From Ideonella sp. (GTDB lineage: Bacteria > Pseudomonadota > Gammaproteobacteria > Burkholderiales > Burkholderiaceae_C), in contig JABTUC010000001.1 of NCBI GenBank assembly GCA_015075545.1, forward strand, positions 496,001 through 560,000: 64,000 bases of DNA, read 5' to 3'. Shown here piece after piece: positions 40,857 to 50,595 of the stretch (position 1 is its first letter; the number at the start of each line of letters is the position of its first letter). Below the pieces are notes generated by a model. It was given only the letters and a program-made list of their open reading frames with translations. It searched no databases and was not told the origin of the DNA. Position numbers and translations under genes: made by a program.

Positions 40857-41629
40857 GGACGCTGCTCGATTGCACGGCGCTGACCGGCGATCCCGACGCC
40901 CTGCGCTCCCAGGCCATGCGAGACGGTTGCCTGTTCCTGCGCGGCATCCCGGGCGCCGAGGCGGTGGCGCCGCTCGCGGCATTGGTACGCCAGGTCGCGG
41001 AGGCGCTCGGGTTCGTGCTGCCCGACGCGGAAATCCGCTCGCCGCCATGCGTGCGCCCCGGGGCGGCGCTCGACGGCACGGGGTACGACGACCCGCGCTG
41101 GCTCGAGTTGCAGCAGCGGGTGCTGCCCGACCCCCGCTTCGCTGCCGTCGGCGACCACCCGGAGTTGCTGCGGGTGATCGAGATCCTGTTCGGCGAGTCG
41201 CCCCTGACCCGCCGTGGCGACATCTGTCGCATCGCGCTCCCTGGGGCGCCGCACCTGACCACGCCACCGCACCAGGACCATTGGTACACGGGCGGGTCCA
41301 TGAATCTCTGGACGACGTGGATCGCGCTGTCCGACGCGCCCCTGGAGCTGGGTCCGCTCGCGGTGCTCCCGGGCTCCCACCGCGCGGGGCTCCTGCCGCA
41401 CGGCGGCGAGGGCGCCGGGCGGCAGGGAGTGCACGTTCCGGACGCCTCAGAGTTCGCGGCGGCGCCCCTCGTCGCGGGCGACTCCATCCTCTTGAATTGC
41501 CTCACGGTCCACTGCGCGCTCCCGAACCTCACGCGCGATCGCGTCCGCGTCTCCGTGGACTACCGCTACCAGCCCGCGAGCGAGCCGATCCACGTGGCCC
41601 GCGTTGACGGGACTCGCGCGGGCCCGTGA
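40853..41629 (+). CDS. Phytanoyl-CoA dioxygenase-like protein 2
   Basis: The 258-residue protein starts at GTG 40853 (VRTLLDCTAL) and is a paralogue of the preceding dioxygenase. The Fe(II) ligands are His140 and Asp142 in PHQDHWYTGG and His220 in LTVHCALPN, with Arg232 in VRVSVDYRY as the likely 2-oxoglutarate anchor. DAPLELGPLAVLPGSHRAGLLPHGG matches the equivalent strand of protein 1. Codon use is again CTC- and GGG-rich. The two copies probably arose by tandem duplication and then diverged, so they may hydroxylate successive positions of one substrate. Confidence 0.87.
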   Translation: MRTLLDCTALTGDPDALRSQAMRDGCLFLRGIPGAEAVAPLAALVRQVAEALGFVLPDAEIRSPPCVRPGAALDGTGYDDPRWLELQQRVLPDPRFAAVGDHPELLRVIEILFGESPLTRRGDICRIALPGAPHLTTPPHQDHWYTGGSMNLWTTWIALSDAPLELGPLAVLPGSHRAGLLPHGGEGAGRQGVHVPDASEFAAAPLVAGDSILLNCLTVHCALPNLTRDRVRVSVDYRYQPASEPIHVARVDGTRAGP

Positions 41630-41733
41630 GCACTCAGCCGCGGCACGCCGCGAGAGCCCTCACGAACGGCTCCGCCCAGTTGATCGCGGTGAAGCGGTGC
41701 AGCGCGGCGCCAAGAACGTCAGCACTTCCGTGA
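41626..41733 (+). CDS. Short frame coupled to dioxygenase 2, probably a truncated gene
   Basis: A GTG at 41626 overlaps the dioxygenase stop by four bases (GTGA) and opens 35 codons (VSTQPRHAARALTNGSAQLI...). The coupling pattern matches the other junctions of this operon, which suggests it is the 5' end of a next gene cut off at the right junction of the acquired segment, about 75 bp before the transporter stop. No family is recognisable, so this is weakly supported. Confidence 0.25.
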   Translation: MSTQPRHAARALTNGSAQLIAVKRCSAAPRTSALP

Positions 41734-41806
41734 CGCACAGGAGTTTCGAACGTCCCTTGCAGTGCGGCAGAGCGCACCACCCCGAAGGCCCTCGCGCCGC
41801 AAGCCG

Positions 41807-42790
41807 CTATCCCGCGTGGCCTTCAGCGGCCAGTGGTTGCGGCCTCGCACGCAGCGCCCAAGCCACGCCGGCGATCAGCAGCACGATGCCCAGCGCGCTC
41901 AGCGGGGCGGGCCACTGGCCACGCAGCGCGAACGCATAGCCGAGCGCCGACAGCGTTTCGAAGACGATCAATTGCCCGGCCAGCGTGGTCGGCAAGCGCT
42001 GGCTCGCCTCGTTCCAGCACAGGGTGCCGAGCCACGAGGCGAACAGGCCGATCGCGAACATCAGCCCGGCGAAGAACCACGGCCTGGGCCCGAGCGGCAT
42101 CGCGAAGGAGTCGCCACGCCAGGCGGTGAACGCCCACCACAGCGCATAGCCGGCCAGGGCCAGCGGCAGCGTGGCCACGCCCTGCGCAGTGGCCCAGCCG
42201 CGCGGGTTGCGCCCGGCGTGCGCGCGCAGCCAGTCGGCGTTGCGGATCGGGTACCAGGTCCAGCACGCCACGGCGCCCACCGCGAGCAGCGCGCCGAGCG
42301 CATAGCGGCCGAGATCGGTGTCGGGCTCGGCGCGCAGCGCCTGCAGCTCGGCATGGTTGACGCAGGCGATGCCGGCGCCGATCAGCGCCAGCGACGGCGC
42401 GAGCTGCGCCCACGGCAGGCGGCCGTCGCGGCGCGCGTCGCGCAGGTTCGACGTGATCGCGATCACCACCGGCAGCGTGCCGATGATCATCGTCGGCAGC
42501 GGTCCGCCGGCGCGCTGGATGCTGCTCGCGAGGAACAGGTAGTAGACGATGTTGCCGATCAGCGCGAGCCTGGCGGCTTCGAGCCAGTCCTCGCGCGTCA
42601 GCGAGCGCAGCGCGCTGCGGTCGAGCCATGCCAGCGGCAGCGCGATCAGGCCGAACGCGAGGTAGCGCCCGAACGACTGCAGCGCCGCGGGGTACTCCGG
42701 CAGCAGCAGCGGGCCGACGAACACCAGGCCCCACATCAGCCCGGCGGCCAGCGCGAACAAAGCCCCGGAGACAAGCGACGCGCGCCCCAT
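41807..42790 (-). CDS. DMT-superfamily (EamA) transporter
   Basis: The 327-residue inner-membrane protein has ten predicted helices in two EamA repeats, beginning MGRASLVSGALFALAAGLMWGLVFVG and ending in a short tail LRARPQPLAAEGHAG. It exports or imports a small metabolite; the family includes amino-acid and nucleotide-sugar transporters, so the substrate is open. ATG 42790 is used; a GTG just upstream at 42793 is possible. A fragment of its 3' end is duplicated 5.1 kb to the left beside minC, and the two last-ten-codon tails differ only at synonymous positions plus the final residue. Confidence 0.9.
   Translation of the reverse strand: MGRASLVSGALFALAAGLMWGLVFVGPLLLPEYPAALQSFGRYLAFGLIALPLAWLDRSALRSLTREDWLEAARLALIGNIVYYLFLASSIQRAGGPLPTMIIGTLPVVIAITSNLRDARRDGRLPWAQLAPSLALIGAGIACVNHAELQALRAEPDTDLGRYALGALLAVGAVACWTWYPIRNADWLRAHAGRNPRGWATAQGVATLPLALAGYALWWAFTAWRGDSFAMPLGPRPWFFAGLMFAIGLFASWLGTLCWNEASQRLPTTLAGQLIVFETLSALGYAFALRGQWPAPLSALGIVLLIAGVAWALRARPQPLAAEGHAG
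41835..41908. repeat. 74-bp perfect direct repeat, right copy
   Basis: Identical to 36724-36797 and lies within the 3' end of the intact DMT transporter gene. It defines the right edge of the anomalous 5.1-kb segment. Outside the core, similarity continues toward 41960 with indels (CACGCAGCG, GCCGAGCGCCGAC). Confidence 0.9.
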
Positions 42791-42838
42791 CACGCCGCGA
42801 GTGTCGCCGATCGCGCGAGGTGCCCGTGCTCAGCGAGG

Positions 42839-43504
42839 TCAGGGCGCCTTCGCCACGCGCTGCGACGGCAGCTTCCAGGCGCCGGTCTTGATTTCGTCGT
42901 GCGTCAGCCGCCGCACCTCGACCGCTGACACGCCGCCGATGCGCAGCTTGCGCGCGGCGGCACGGCTCAGGTCGATGATGCGCCCCTTGACGAACGGCCC
43001 GCGGTCATTGACCTTGACCACCACCTGCCGCCCGTTGGCCGGGTTGCGCACCAGCGCGTAGCTCGGCAGCGGCATCGTCTTGTGGGCGGCGGTCATCGCG
43101 TTCATGTCGTAGCGCTCGCCGCTGGCGGTGCGCTTGCCGTGAAACGGCGCGCCGTACCACGACGCCAGGCCGCGCTCGAACATCGGCACGTCGGTGTGCT
43201 CGGGCTGGTAGCGCTGGCCCTTGATCTCGTAGGCGTGGTTCGGCGGCCCGCTGCGCAGCCGCTCGACGCGAGGCTTCGCCTCCAGCGGCGGCCGCTGCGG
43301 CTTCGGCGGCGCGGGCGGCTTCGTCAGTGCTGCCGGCGGCAGCACGACCGACGGCGGCACGACCGGCGGCGGCGCGGCCGGAGGCGGCGCGGCCGGAGGC
43401 GGAGCAGGCGGCTCGGGCGCCAGCAGGCCGCAGCCCGACAACGCCGCGGCCAGCGCGCCGGTTGCGAAGACGATGCAGCCGTGCCGCAGCGAACGCGAAT
43501 CCAT
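42839..43504 (-). CDS. rlpA: RlpA-type septal-ring lytic transglycosylase lipoprotein
   Basis: The 221-residue protein has a lipoprotein signal (ATGALAAALSGCG) and a long proline-rich linker (APPPAAPPPAAPPP, to about residue 75). The double-psi beta-barrel domain has RGLASWYGAPFHGKRTASGERYDMNAMTAAHKTMPLPS and VVVKVNDRGPFVKGRIIDLSRAAA, with the catalytic Asp and His regions of RlpA. It lacks the C-terminal SPOR domain of E. coli RlpA, so localisation to the septum may differ. It cleaves denuded peptidoglycan glycans. It is transcribed leftward, 48 bp before the transporter gene. Confidence 0.9.
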   Translation of the reverse strand: MDSRSLRHGCIVFATGALAAALSGCGLLAPEPPAPPPAAPPPAAPPPVVPPSVVLPPAALTKPPAPPKPQRPPLEAKPRVERLRSGPPNHAYEIKGQRYQPEHTDVPMFERGLASWYGAPFHGKRTASGERYDMNAMTAAHKTMPLPSYALVRNPANGRQVVVKVNDRGPFVKGRIIDLSRAAARKLRIGGVSAVEVRRLTHDEIKTGAWKLPSQRVAKAP

Positions 43505-43611
43505 CGCGGGTCACTGTGGTCAGCCCCGTCGCGTACAGGTGTTTCGAAGCGGTGTCAGCCGTGGCCTACGTGACCGGGCGCACGCCGATCGCCGCTGTTA
43601 CCGCGGCGCCC

Positions 43612-43637
43612 TTGACAGTGCGCGCGTTGGCTATGCT
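43612..43637 (+). promoter_or_regulatory. Possible promoter of glpK
   Basis: TTGACA (43612-43617) and TATGCT (43632-43637) lie 30 bp before the glpK start, but the 14-base spacer is shorter than the usual 16-18. The hexamers are good, the spacing is not, so a regulator may be needed or the match may be accidental. Confidence 0.3.
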
Positions 43638-43666
43638 TGGCGGGCCGCCGACGCGAGGAGACCCAA

Positions 43667-45169
<1,503 letters not shown>

Positions 45170-45230
45170 GGCCGGCCGCCGCAGCGCGCGGCTTCTGACA
45201 CCACGCTCAGCAGCGGTCGCGACGCCCAAG

Positions 45231-45329
45231 GTCGCGCTGCCGCCCGGCGCGGGCCATTTCGCGTACGTGGCCAACACCGAGGGCAATCTGGCGGGCTGCA
45301 CGGGCTCGGATGGCGTCGCCTCGAGCTAG
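45231..45329 (+). pseudogene. Possible remnant of a beta-propeller gene 3' end
   Basis: An open frame ending at TAG 45327-45329 reads ALPPGAGHFAYVANTEGN followed by LAGCTGSDGVASS. The FAYVANT element resembles YVTN/lactonase-type propeller blades, but no start codon or complete blade is present. It lies in the 322-bp spacer after glpK. The rest of the spacer holds only the tandem repeat at 45405. Too short to be sure. Confidence 0.25.
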
Positions 45330-45404
45330 GGCCGCGCGCGGAACGGCAGCATGCGGGGAAGCAACCTGAGCGTCGGTGGCCCCTGAACCACGGGGATGGT
45401 CCGC

Positions 45405-45426
45405 GTCGTGTGACGGTCGTGTGACG
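45405..45426 (+). promoter_or_regulatory. 11-bp tandem repeat upstream of the lipoprotein protease gene
   Basis: GTCGTGTGACG occurs twice head to tail (45405-45415, 45416-45426). The 11-bp period is one helical turn, as in the sites of OmpR/PhoB-type response regulators. It lies 66 bp before the start of the putative metalloprotease gene, in the expected promoter region. Confidence 0.4.
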
Positions 45427-45491
45427 CTCAGCCGTCTAGCCTCAACCCGGACCGTCAACACCGCGGTGCACACGATCCGGGAACGTCAAAC

Positions 45492-48311
45492 ATGAACACT
45501 CAGTGTCTCTTGCGCAACGCCAGCATCGCCCTGCTGGCAGTCGCCCTGGCCGCGTGCGGCGGCGGCGACGAACCCGCACCCGGCAATCCGGGATCCACGG
45601 CGCGGCCGTCGACCCCCGCACCGGCCCCGACCCAAATCAACGTCTCACCGACACGCTTGAGCCTGGCACCGGGTCAAACCGCAAGACTGACCGCGGTCGC
45701 GGTCGACAACAGCGGCGCGCCGATCGCGGCCAGCGTCAGCTGGCAGAGCTCGGATCCTGCCAAGGTCGTGATCGAGAACAACGACACCGCGCGTGGCGTC
45801 GCCGAGGGCAGCGCGACGCTCACCGCAGTCAGCGGCTCGATCAGCAGCAGCCCGCTCCCGGTGCGCGTGGCCGCGCCGATCGCCAGCGCCGGGCTGATCG
45901 ACGCCGCACTCGCCGCCGGCACCATCGACGCGACCACCGCGCTCAAGTACAAGGTCTTCGCCGCCTACAACGATCCGCGGCTACCGTTCGAATACCTCGG
46001 CAACCAGCGGCCGCGCTACGAGAGCTACCTGGGCCAGCAGCTTGCGCTCGCGTTCCCGAAGCTGTCCGAAGCCGACCAGCGCGAGATGTCGCCGTTCATG
46101 CTGCCGCCGATCTACGAGGACAGCTGGCTCGGGCAGCGCGAAGCCGCTGCGCAGGCAGCATCGGATCCATCGCAATCCAAGGCCGCGAGCAACGGTCGTG
46201 TGAGGCCCCTGGCCGATGCGCGGCCAGTGTGTTCGGGCCGCATCACGCGCGGCTGGGAGAAGGTCGACAGCGAGCACTTCCGCGTCTGGTTCAACCAGGC
46301 CAAGTTCCCGCAGGACGCCAGTGCCGCGGCGACCACGGTCGCGTTCCTCGAGGGGGCTCATGCCAAGCTGGTGGCGCTGGGCATGCGGCCGCCCGTCTCG
46401 GACGATGACCTCGACTGCAACGGCGGTGACGGTCGCTTCGACTTCTATCTCGTCGAATCCGGGACATGGGGCGTGGGTCCTGACGGGAACGGAAGCACGG
46501 TCTTGGGCGGGGCGAAACCATTGGAGTCGGCGGGGTCGACGGTGCCGATGTTCATGGTCGTCATGCGAACCCTGGTGGGCACGAACCTCTTCTCCGGGAC
46601 CGTGGCCCACGAGTACATGCACGCGGTGCAGTCGGCGTACGAGAACAAGTTCAACCTGCCCGACGAGGCCCTAACCTTCCTCTCCGACGCGACGGCCGAT
46701 TGGGCGATCGACTACCTCGTCGACGCCTCCGACCCGGGCGTCAACGGCGAGCATTCGAGCGCCCCTGGCTTGCTGGACCACGCGGACACGCCGCTGTGGG
46801 CGCCGACCGACAGCAGCCTGAAGAACTACGGTAGCTATCTGTTCTTCCAGTTCGTCTCGAGGATGCGCAACGCCCAGGGCGCCAGCTACGGCGGGCCGGA
46901 AGCGATCAGGGACGTGTGGGCGTTGATCGCCGCGCAACCCAGCGACAGCCCGCCGAACATGCTGGCGGCGCTGAACAGGGCGCTGCCCCTCGGCCTGACT
47001 GCGACCTGGAACGATTTCTCGGTCGCTGCCTGGAACCAGGGGCCGGTCGACCGCTTCATGCAATTGGACGGGCTCACGCAAACCGCGAAAGTGGCCCGCA
47101 CCACTTCAATCGAATTCGGCACCGGCGCTGGCAGCGGCTTCAGGATGACGGGCAGCCCTGCCGAATACGACTGGCAGGTCGCAGGCGGCTGGAAGCCAGT
47201 TTGGATCCAAGAGTTGTCGTTCCGCATCGAACGCTTCCTGTTCCCGGATGACAAGGTGAGTACGCTCACCTTCTTCAACGGCTACACCTACGGCCTCAGG
47301 CGGGAAGCGGTCGGGTTCGCCGACCAGCGGTACAACCCGCCGAAGACACTCATGGCCGGCGACACGCTGCTGGCCTACACGCCGACCGCGCAAGAGCGCG
47401 GCGGCGGCCGCGACTTGACCGCGCTGATCAAGATCGGCGGCCAGTGGACGGTGGAGAACTGGCGCAACACCGCGACGCGCTTCTTCTGCCGTGAGCGCAA
47501 CGCCGAGAAGATCGAGGAACTCGTCCTGATCTACTCCAACGGCGCCTACACCGATACCCGGGGGGCCGAGCTCGAGGGCGACAACGCAATCGGGCCGGTA
47601 CCGATCGTGCAGTACGTCGGCGGGGTGCCGGCCGATCCTGCCGTCTTGCTGCCGACGGAGGAATCGAAACTGGTGGCGTCGGAGATGCCTTGCCACGAAA
47701 TGACGGGCACCGCCACCGGGCGCATCGCGGTCAGCGGCGGGTCGAACAACTTCACCGTCGAGAGCAGGCTCAGCGCCACGCTGCGTGGCCGCCCGGCCGG
47801 GGGCACCGTGCAGGTCAACGGTCGAACCGCCACCGGCCTGCCCGGTGTCATGTTCGAGACCGTGGCAGGCACGCACTCCGGCAGCGTCAATGGCGTGGTG
47901 GCCGCCTGCCGCGCGGCCCCGCTGGCGTTCAGTTCACCATTTCCTGGTCTGCCGAACGCGAGCTTCAGCCTGAATGCCAACTACCTGCCGGACGCGGCGG
48001 CCTTCGGCACGTACAGCGGCAGCGGCGACGCACTTCAGCTCGTCGCCTCGCCAGCCAGCGGCTGCACGGTGAGCAGCGCCGCCATCGAGTTGCCGGCTCC
48101 AAACGCCTACGACTTCGATGCGCTCTGGTACGCGAGCACCGCCGAGTCGCAGTTCAAGGTCGATCTCGTCAACCGCCGCCTGCAGCAGAGCAACGTCGAC
48201 GGTCCGGCGCCCTACACCGGCAGCTATCTCGGGCCGTTCGTCAACCGTTCGAGCTGGTGTTTCGTCGCCACGCGCGAAGGTCAGGCGCCGCCGGCAGGAG
48301 TCTGCCCTTGA
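45492..48311 (+). CDS. Large lipoprotein with Ig-like domain and HEYMH metalloprotease motif
   Basis: The 939-residue protein starts with a lipoprotein signal (LLAVALAACGGG, Cys22) and a Pro/Thr linker. A BIG2-type Ig-like domain covers about residues 48-125 (INVSPTRLSLAPGQTARLTA...SVSWQSSDPAKV). The central region contains HFRVWFN, DLDCNGGDGRFDFYL and TVAHEYMHAVQSAYE, with a zinc-binding HExxH at 373-377. It is followed 21 residues later by FLSDATADWAIDY, where gluzincins usually have Glu in place of Asp399. The C-terminal half is beta-rich with paired cysteines. It is probably a surface or periplasmic peptidase; the family is not one I can name. The neighbour is another lipoprotein of similar style. 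Confidence 0.8.
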   Translation: MNTQCLLRNASIALLAVALAACGGGDEPAPGNPGSTARPSTPAPAPTQINVSPTRLSLAPGQTARLTAVAVDNSGAPIAASVSWQSSDPAKVVIENNDTARGVAEGSATLTAVSGSISSSPLPVRVAAPIASAGLIDAALAAGTIDATTALKYKVFAAYNDPRLPFEYLGNQRPRYESYLGQQLALAFPKLSEADQREMSPFMLPPIYEDSWLGQREAAAQAASDPSQSKAASNGRVRPLADARPVCSGRITRGWEKVDSEHFRVWFNQAKFPQDASAAATTVAFLEGAHAKLVALGMRPPVSDDDLDCNGGDGRFDFYLVESGTWGVGPDGNGSTVLGGAKPLESAGSTVPMFMVVMRTLVGTNLFSGTVAHEYMHAVQSAYENKFNLPDEALTFLSDATADWAIDYLVDASDPGVNGEHSSAPGLLDHADTPLWAPTDSSLKNYGSYLFFQFVSRMRNAQGASYGGPEAIRDVWALIAAQPSDSPPNMLAALNRALPLGLTATWNDFSVAAWNQGPVDRFMQLDGLTQTAKVARTTSIEFGTGAGSGFRMTGSPAEYDWQVAGGWKPVWIQELSFRIERFLFPDDKVSTLTFFNGYTYGLRREAVGFADQRYNPPKTLMAGDTLLAYTPTAQERGGGRDLTALIKIGGQWTVENWRNTATRFFCRERNAEKIEELVLIYSNGAYTDTRGAELEGDNAIGPVPIVQYVGGVPADPAVLLPTEESKLVASEMPCHEMTGTATGRIAVSGGSNNFTVESRLSATLRGRPAGGTVQVNGRTATGLPGVMFETVAGTHSGSVNGVVAACRAAPLAFSSPFPGLPNASFSLNANYLPDAAAFGTYSGSGDALQLVASPASGCTVSSAAIELPAPNAYDFDALWYASTAESQFKVDLVNRRLQQSNVDGPAPYTGSYLGPFVNRSSWCFVATREGQAPPAGVCP

Positions 48312-48387
48312 CGCCGAAGCTGGCCCGTGCCGCGGCAGCGCCATCCCTGATCGACCCCCACCACCGATCCCGCACGGAGCGTCGTCC

Positions 48388-50475
48388 ATGATCCACCGCA
48401 TCCACATCGCGCTGCTGACCGCCGCCGCAGCCCTGCTGTCCGCCTGCGGCGGCGGCGACCCGGCGCCCGGCACGCCGCCGTCCGTCGACGCCACGGCCGT
48501 GCCGGCAGCGATCACGACTGCCCCGCAGAGCGCAACCGTGCTCGAGTTGCAAACGGCGACGTTGTCGGTGGCCGCATCGGGCAGTGCACCGTTCACCTAC
48601 CGGTGGCAGCGCAGCGTGGACGGCACAACCTGGGTCGACATCGCCGGGGCCACCGGCGACAGCTACACCACGCCGCAGCTGCTGCGCACCGACAGCGGCC
48701 AGCTGCTGCGCGTCATCGTCGGCAATGCTGCGCAGCCGCCCGCGGTCAGCGCGGCCGCGCAGCTGACGGTGACGCCGGATGCTGCGGTGGTGCTCGCCTC
48801 GGGTGGCACGGTCAGCGGCGACAACGGCAACATCCGGCTCGACGTGCCCGCAGACACCCTGCTCGGGCCGACGCGGTTTCGCTTCACGCCGCTGGACGCG
48901 CTGCCCGGACTGCCGACCGAGTACGAACTGGTTCCCGGCACCGGCTACCGGATCGACCACGAAGGGCCGGGCTTGGTGCCCGAAATGCCGGTGACGGTGA
49001 CCTTTCGTTCGGCGGCCGCCCGCCCGACGAGCGCCAAGACCGTCATGCTCGCCGCCAGCGCCTCGCGGTCCGTGCGAGCGGCCTCACCGAGCGGCAGCAG
49101 CTACGGCTTCTTCATGGCTTGTCAAGAAGGCAGCGACGGTCAGCTCGTCCCGTTCGAAGATGCCCAGCAGGGCGAGGCCAAAGGATTCATCATCTTGTGT
49201 CCGAATGCGCCAGACGGCAGCCCGCCGGGTGGCAGCACGACCGTCGGGGAGGTGCGGCCGGCACCGGAGCTCAGACCGAGCATCACCCAGCAGCCCCTCA
49301 ACGCCGCGGTCGCGACGCCCCAGCCGGTCGCGTTCTCGGTCGTCGCGACAGGCCACGCGCCGCTGCGCTACGCGTGGTTGCGCAACGGCGCGACGATCCC
49401 GGGGGCGACCAGCGCCACCTACACGATCGACGCACCGACGGCCAGCGACAACGGCGCGCACTTCAGTGTCATCGTGACGAACAGCCTCGGCCAGGCAGTG
49501 AGCCGCGAGGCATTGCTGACCATCGGGGAGGCTCCGTTGAAGGGCCCGACCGACATCGCGTTCGGCGCGAGTGGCGATGCCTACATCGCCGACACCTTCA
49601 ATAACGCAATTCGCAAGCTTTCCGTTGCCGGCGTGCTTTCGACGTACGCTGGAGAGGCCTCATTGTCGGGCGTGAGCCCACCGGTGGCATCCGTGATGCT
49701 GGCCAGCCCCTTCGGCGTCGTCTCGGACCTGTCGGGGAACTTGTACGTGGCCGAGTTCTCAGCCCACAGGATCCGCAAGATCACCCCCGATGGACTGGTC
49801 TCGAACTTCGCAGGCGAAGGTGGCGTGTTCGGAAGCGCCGACGGCGTCGGCACGGCGGCGCGATTCAGCAACCCGCAAGGGCTGGCGATCGACGGGGCCG
49901 ACAATCTCTACGTCGCGGACACCGGCAACCAGACCATCCGCAAGATCACGCCGGCGGGCGTGGTGACGACCCTTGCGGGGCAGGCTCGCGAGTTCGGCTT
50001 CGCAGACGGCACTGGCTCCGCGGCCCGATTCAACGTGCCGCGTGGCATCGCCTCCGACACGCTCGGCGACGTCTACGTCGCCGACAGCAGCAACCAGGTC
50101 ATCCGGCGCATCACTCCCGACGGCGTCGTGACGACGATCGCCGGCGCGCCGGGCGTGGCCGGCAGCCAGGATGGGGCCGCAGCCGCTGCGCGCTTCAAAG
50201 ACCCACCAGGTATCGCGGTCGACGCGGCGGGCAATCTCTACGTCGCGGACCAAGGCAACCACACCATCCGGAAGATCACTCCCGACGGCGTGGTCAGCAC
50301 CATCGCCGGCTTGGCCGGGGCAGCCGGCTACGCGGATGGCAGCGGAAGCGCCGCGCGCTTCAACAACCCGGAGGGCATTGCGGTCGATGCCGCAGGCAAC
50401 GTCTACGTGGCCGACCGCGGGAACAGCGCCATCCGCAGGATCACACCCGCTGGCGTCGTGAGCACGGTGTTCTAG
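48388..50475 (+). CDS. NHL-repeat lipoprotein with Ig-like domains
   Basis: The 695-residue protein begins MIHRIHIALLTAAAALLSAC with the lipidated cysteine at residue 20. Two Ig-like stretches follow (TLSVAASGSAPFTYRWQRS near 55, and VAFSVVATGHAPLRYAWLRN near 315). The last 300 residues form a six-bladed NHL propeller: repeats of the type GIAVDAAGNLYVADQGNHTI with RKITPDGVV...AG...G...DG.GSAARFNNP. Such propellers bind ligands or polymers. It follows the metalloprotease lipoprotein by 76 bp in the same direction. The ATG at 48388 has GGAG upstream. No catalytic motif is seen. Confidence 0.88.
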   Translation: MIHRIHIALLTAAAALLSACGGGDPAPGTPPSVDATAVPAAITTAPQSATVLELQTATLSVAASGSAPFTYRWQRSVDGTTWVDIAGATGDSYTTPQLLRTDSGQLLRVIVGNAAQPPAVSAAAQLTVTPDAAVVLASGGTVSGDNGNIRLDVPADTLLGPTRFRFTPLDALPGLPTEYELVPGTGYRIDHEGPGLVPEMPVTVTFRSAAARPTSAKTVMLAASASRSVRAASPSGSSYGFFMACQEGSDGQLVPFEDAQQGEAKGFIILCPNAPDGSPPGGSTTVGEVRPAPELRPSITQQPLNAAVATPQPVAFSVVATGHAPLRYAWLRNGATIPGATSATYTIDAPTASDNGAHFSVIVTNSLGQAVSREALLTIGEAPLKGPTDIAFGASGDAYIADTFNNAIRKLSVAGVLSTYAGEASLSGVSPPVASVMLASPFGVVSDLSGNLYVAEFSAHRIRKITPDGLVSNFAGEGGVFGSADGVGTAARFSNPQGLAIDGADNLYVADTGNQTIRKITPAGVVTTLAGQAREFGFADGTGSAARFNVPRGIASDTLGDVYVADSSNQVIRRITPDGVVTTIAGAPGVAGSQDGAAAAARFKDPPGIAVDAAGNLYVADQGNHTIRKITPDGVVSTIAGLAGAAGYADGSGSAARFNNPEGIAVDAAGNVYVADRGNSAIRRITPAGVVSTVF

Positions 50476-50477
50476 CT

Positions 50478-50585
50478 AACTTCCGCGTCGACCGCATCCG
50501 CACGCTGAACCCCGCCAGCGAGTCGTTTCGCGACGAGCCCGGCAAGACGCTGGCCGATCTGCTGCGCCTGGTGCGCGCAGCGTGA
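50478..50585 (+). pseudogene. 3' remnant, possibly of a WYL-domain regulator gene
   Basis: Immediately after the NHL stop, an open frame without a start codon reads NFRVDRIRTLNPASESF followed by RDEPGKTLADLLRLVRAA and TGA. This resembles the end of a WYL-domain transcriptional regulator (FRxDRI motif). The rest of the gene is missing, so the NHL gene or a larger segment probably replaced it. Identification is tentative because only 35 codons remain. Confidence 0.45.
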
Positions 50586-50595
50586 TCGGGATCGT

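Noticed and set aside
41701-41800. tRNA-like sequence with a TTCGAA stretch near the right edge of the anomalous segment
   Set aside because: No acceptor stem or anticodon arm can be folded around it, so a tRNA attachment site was not supported.
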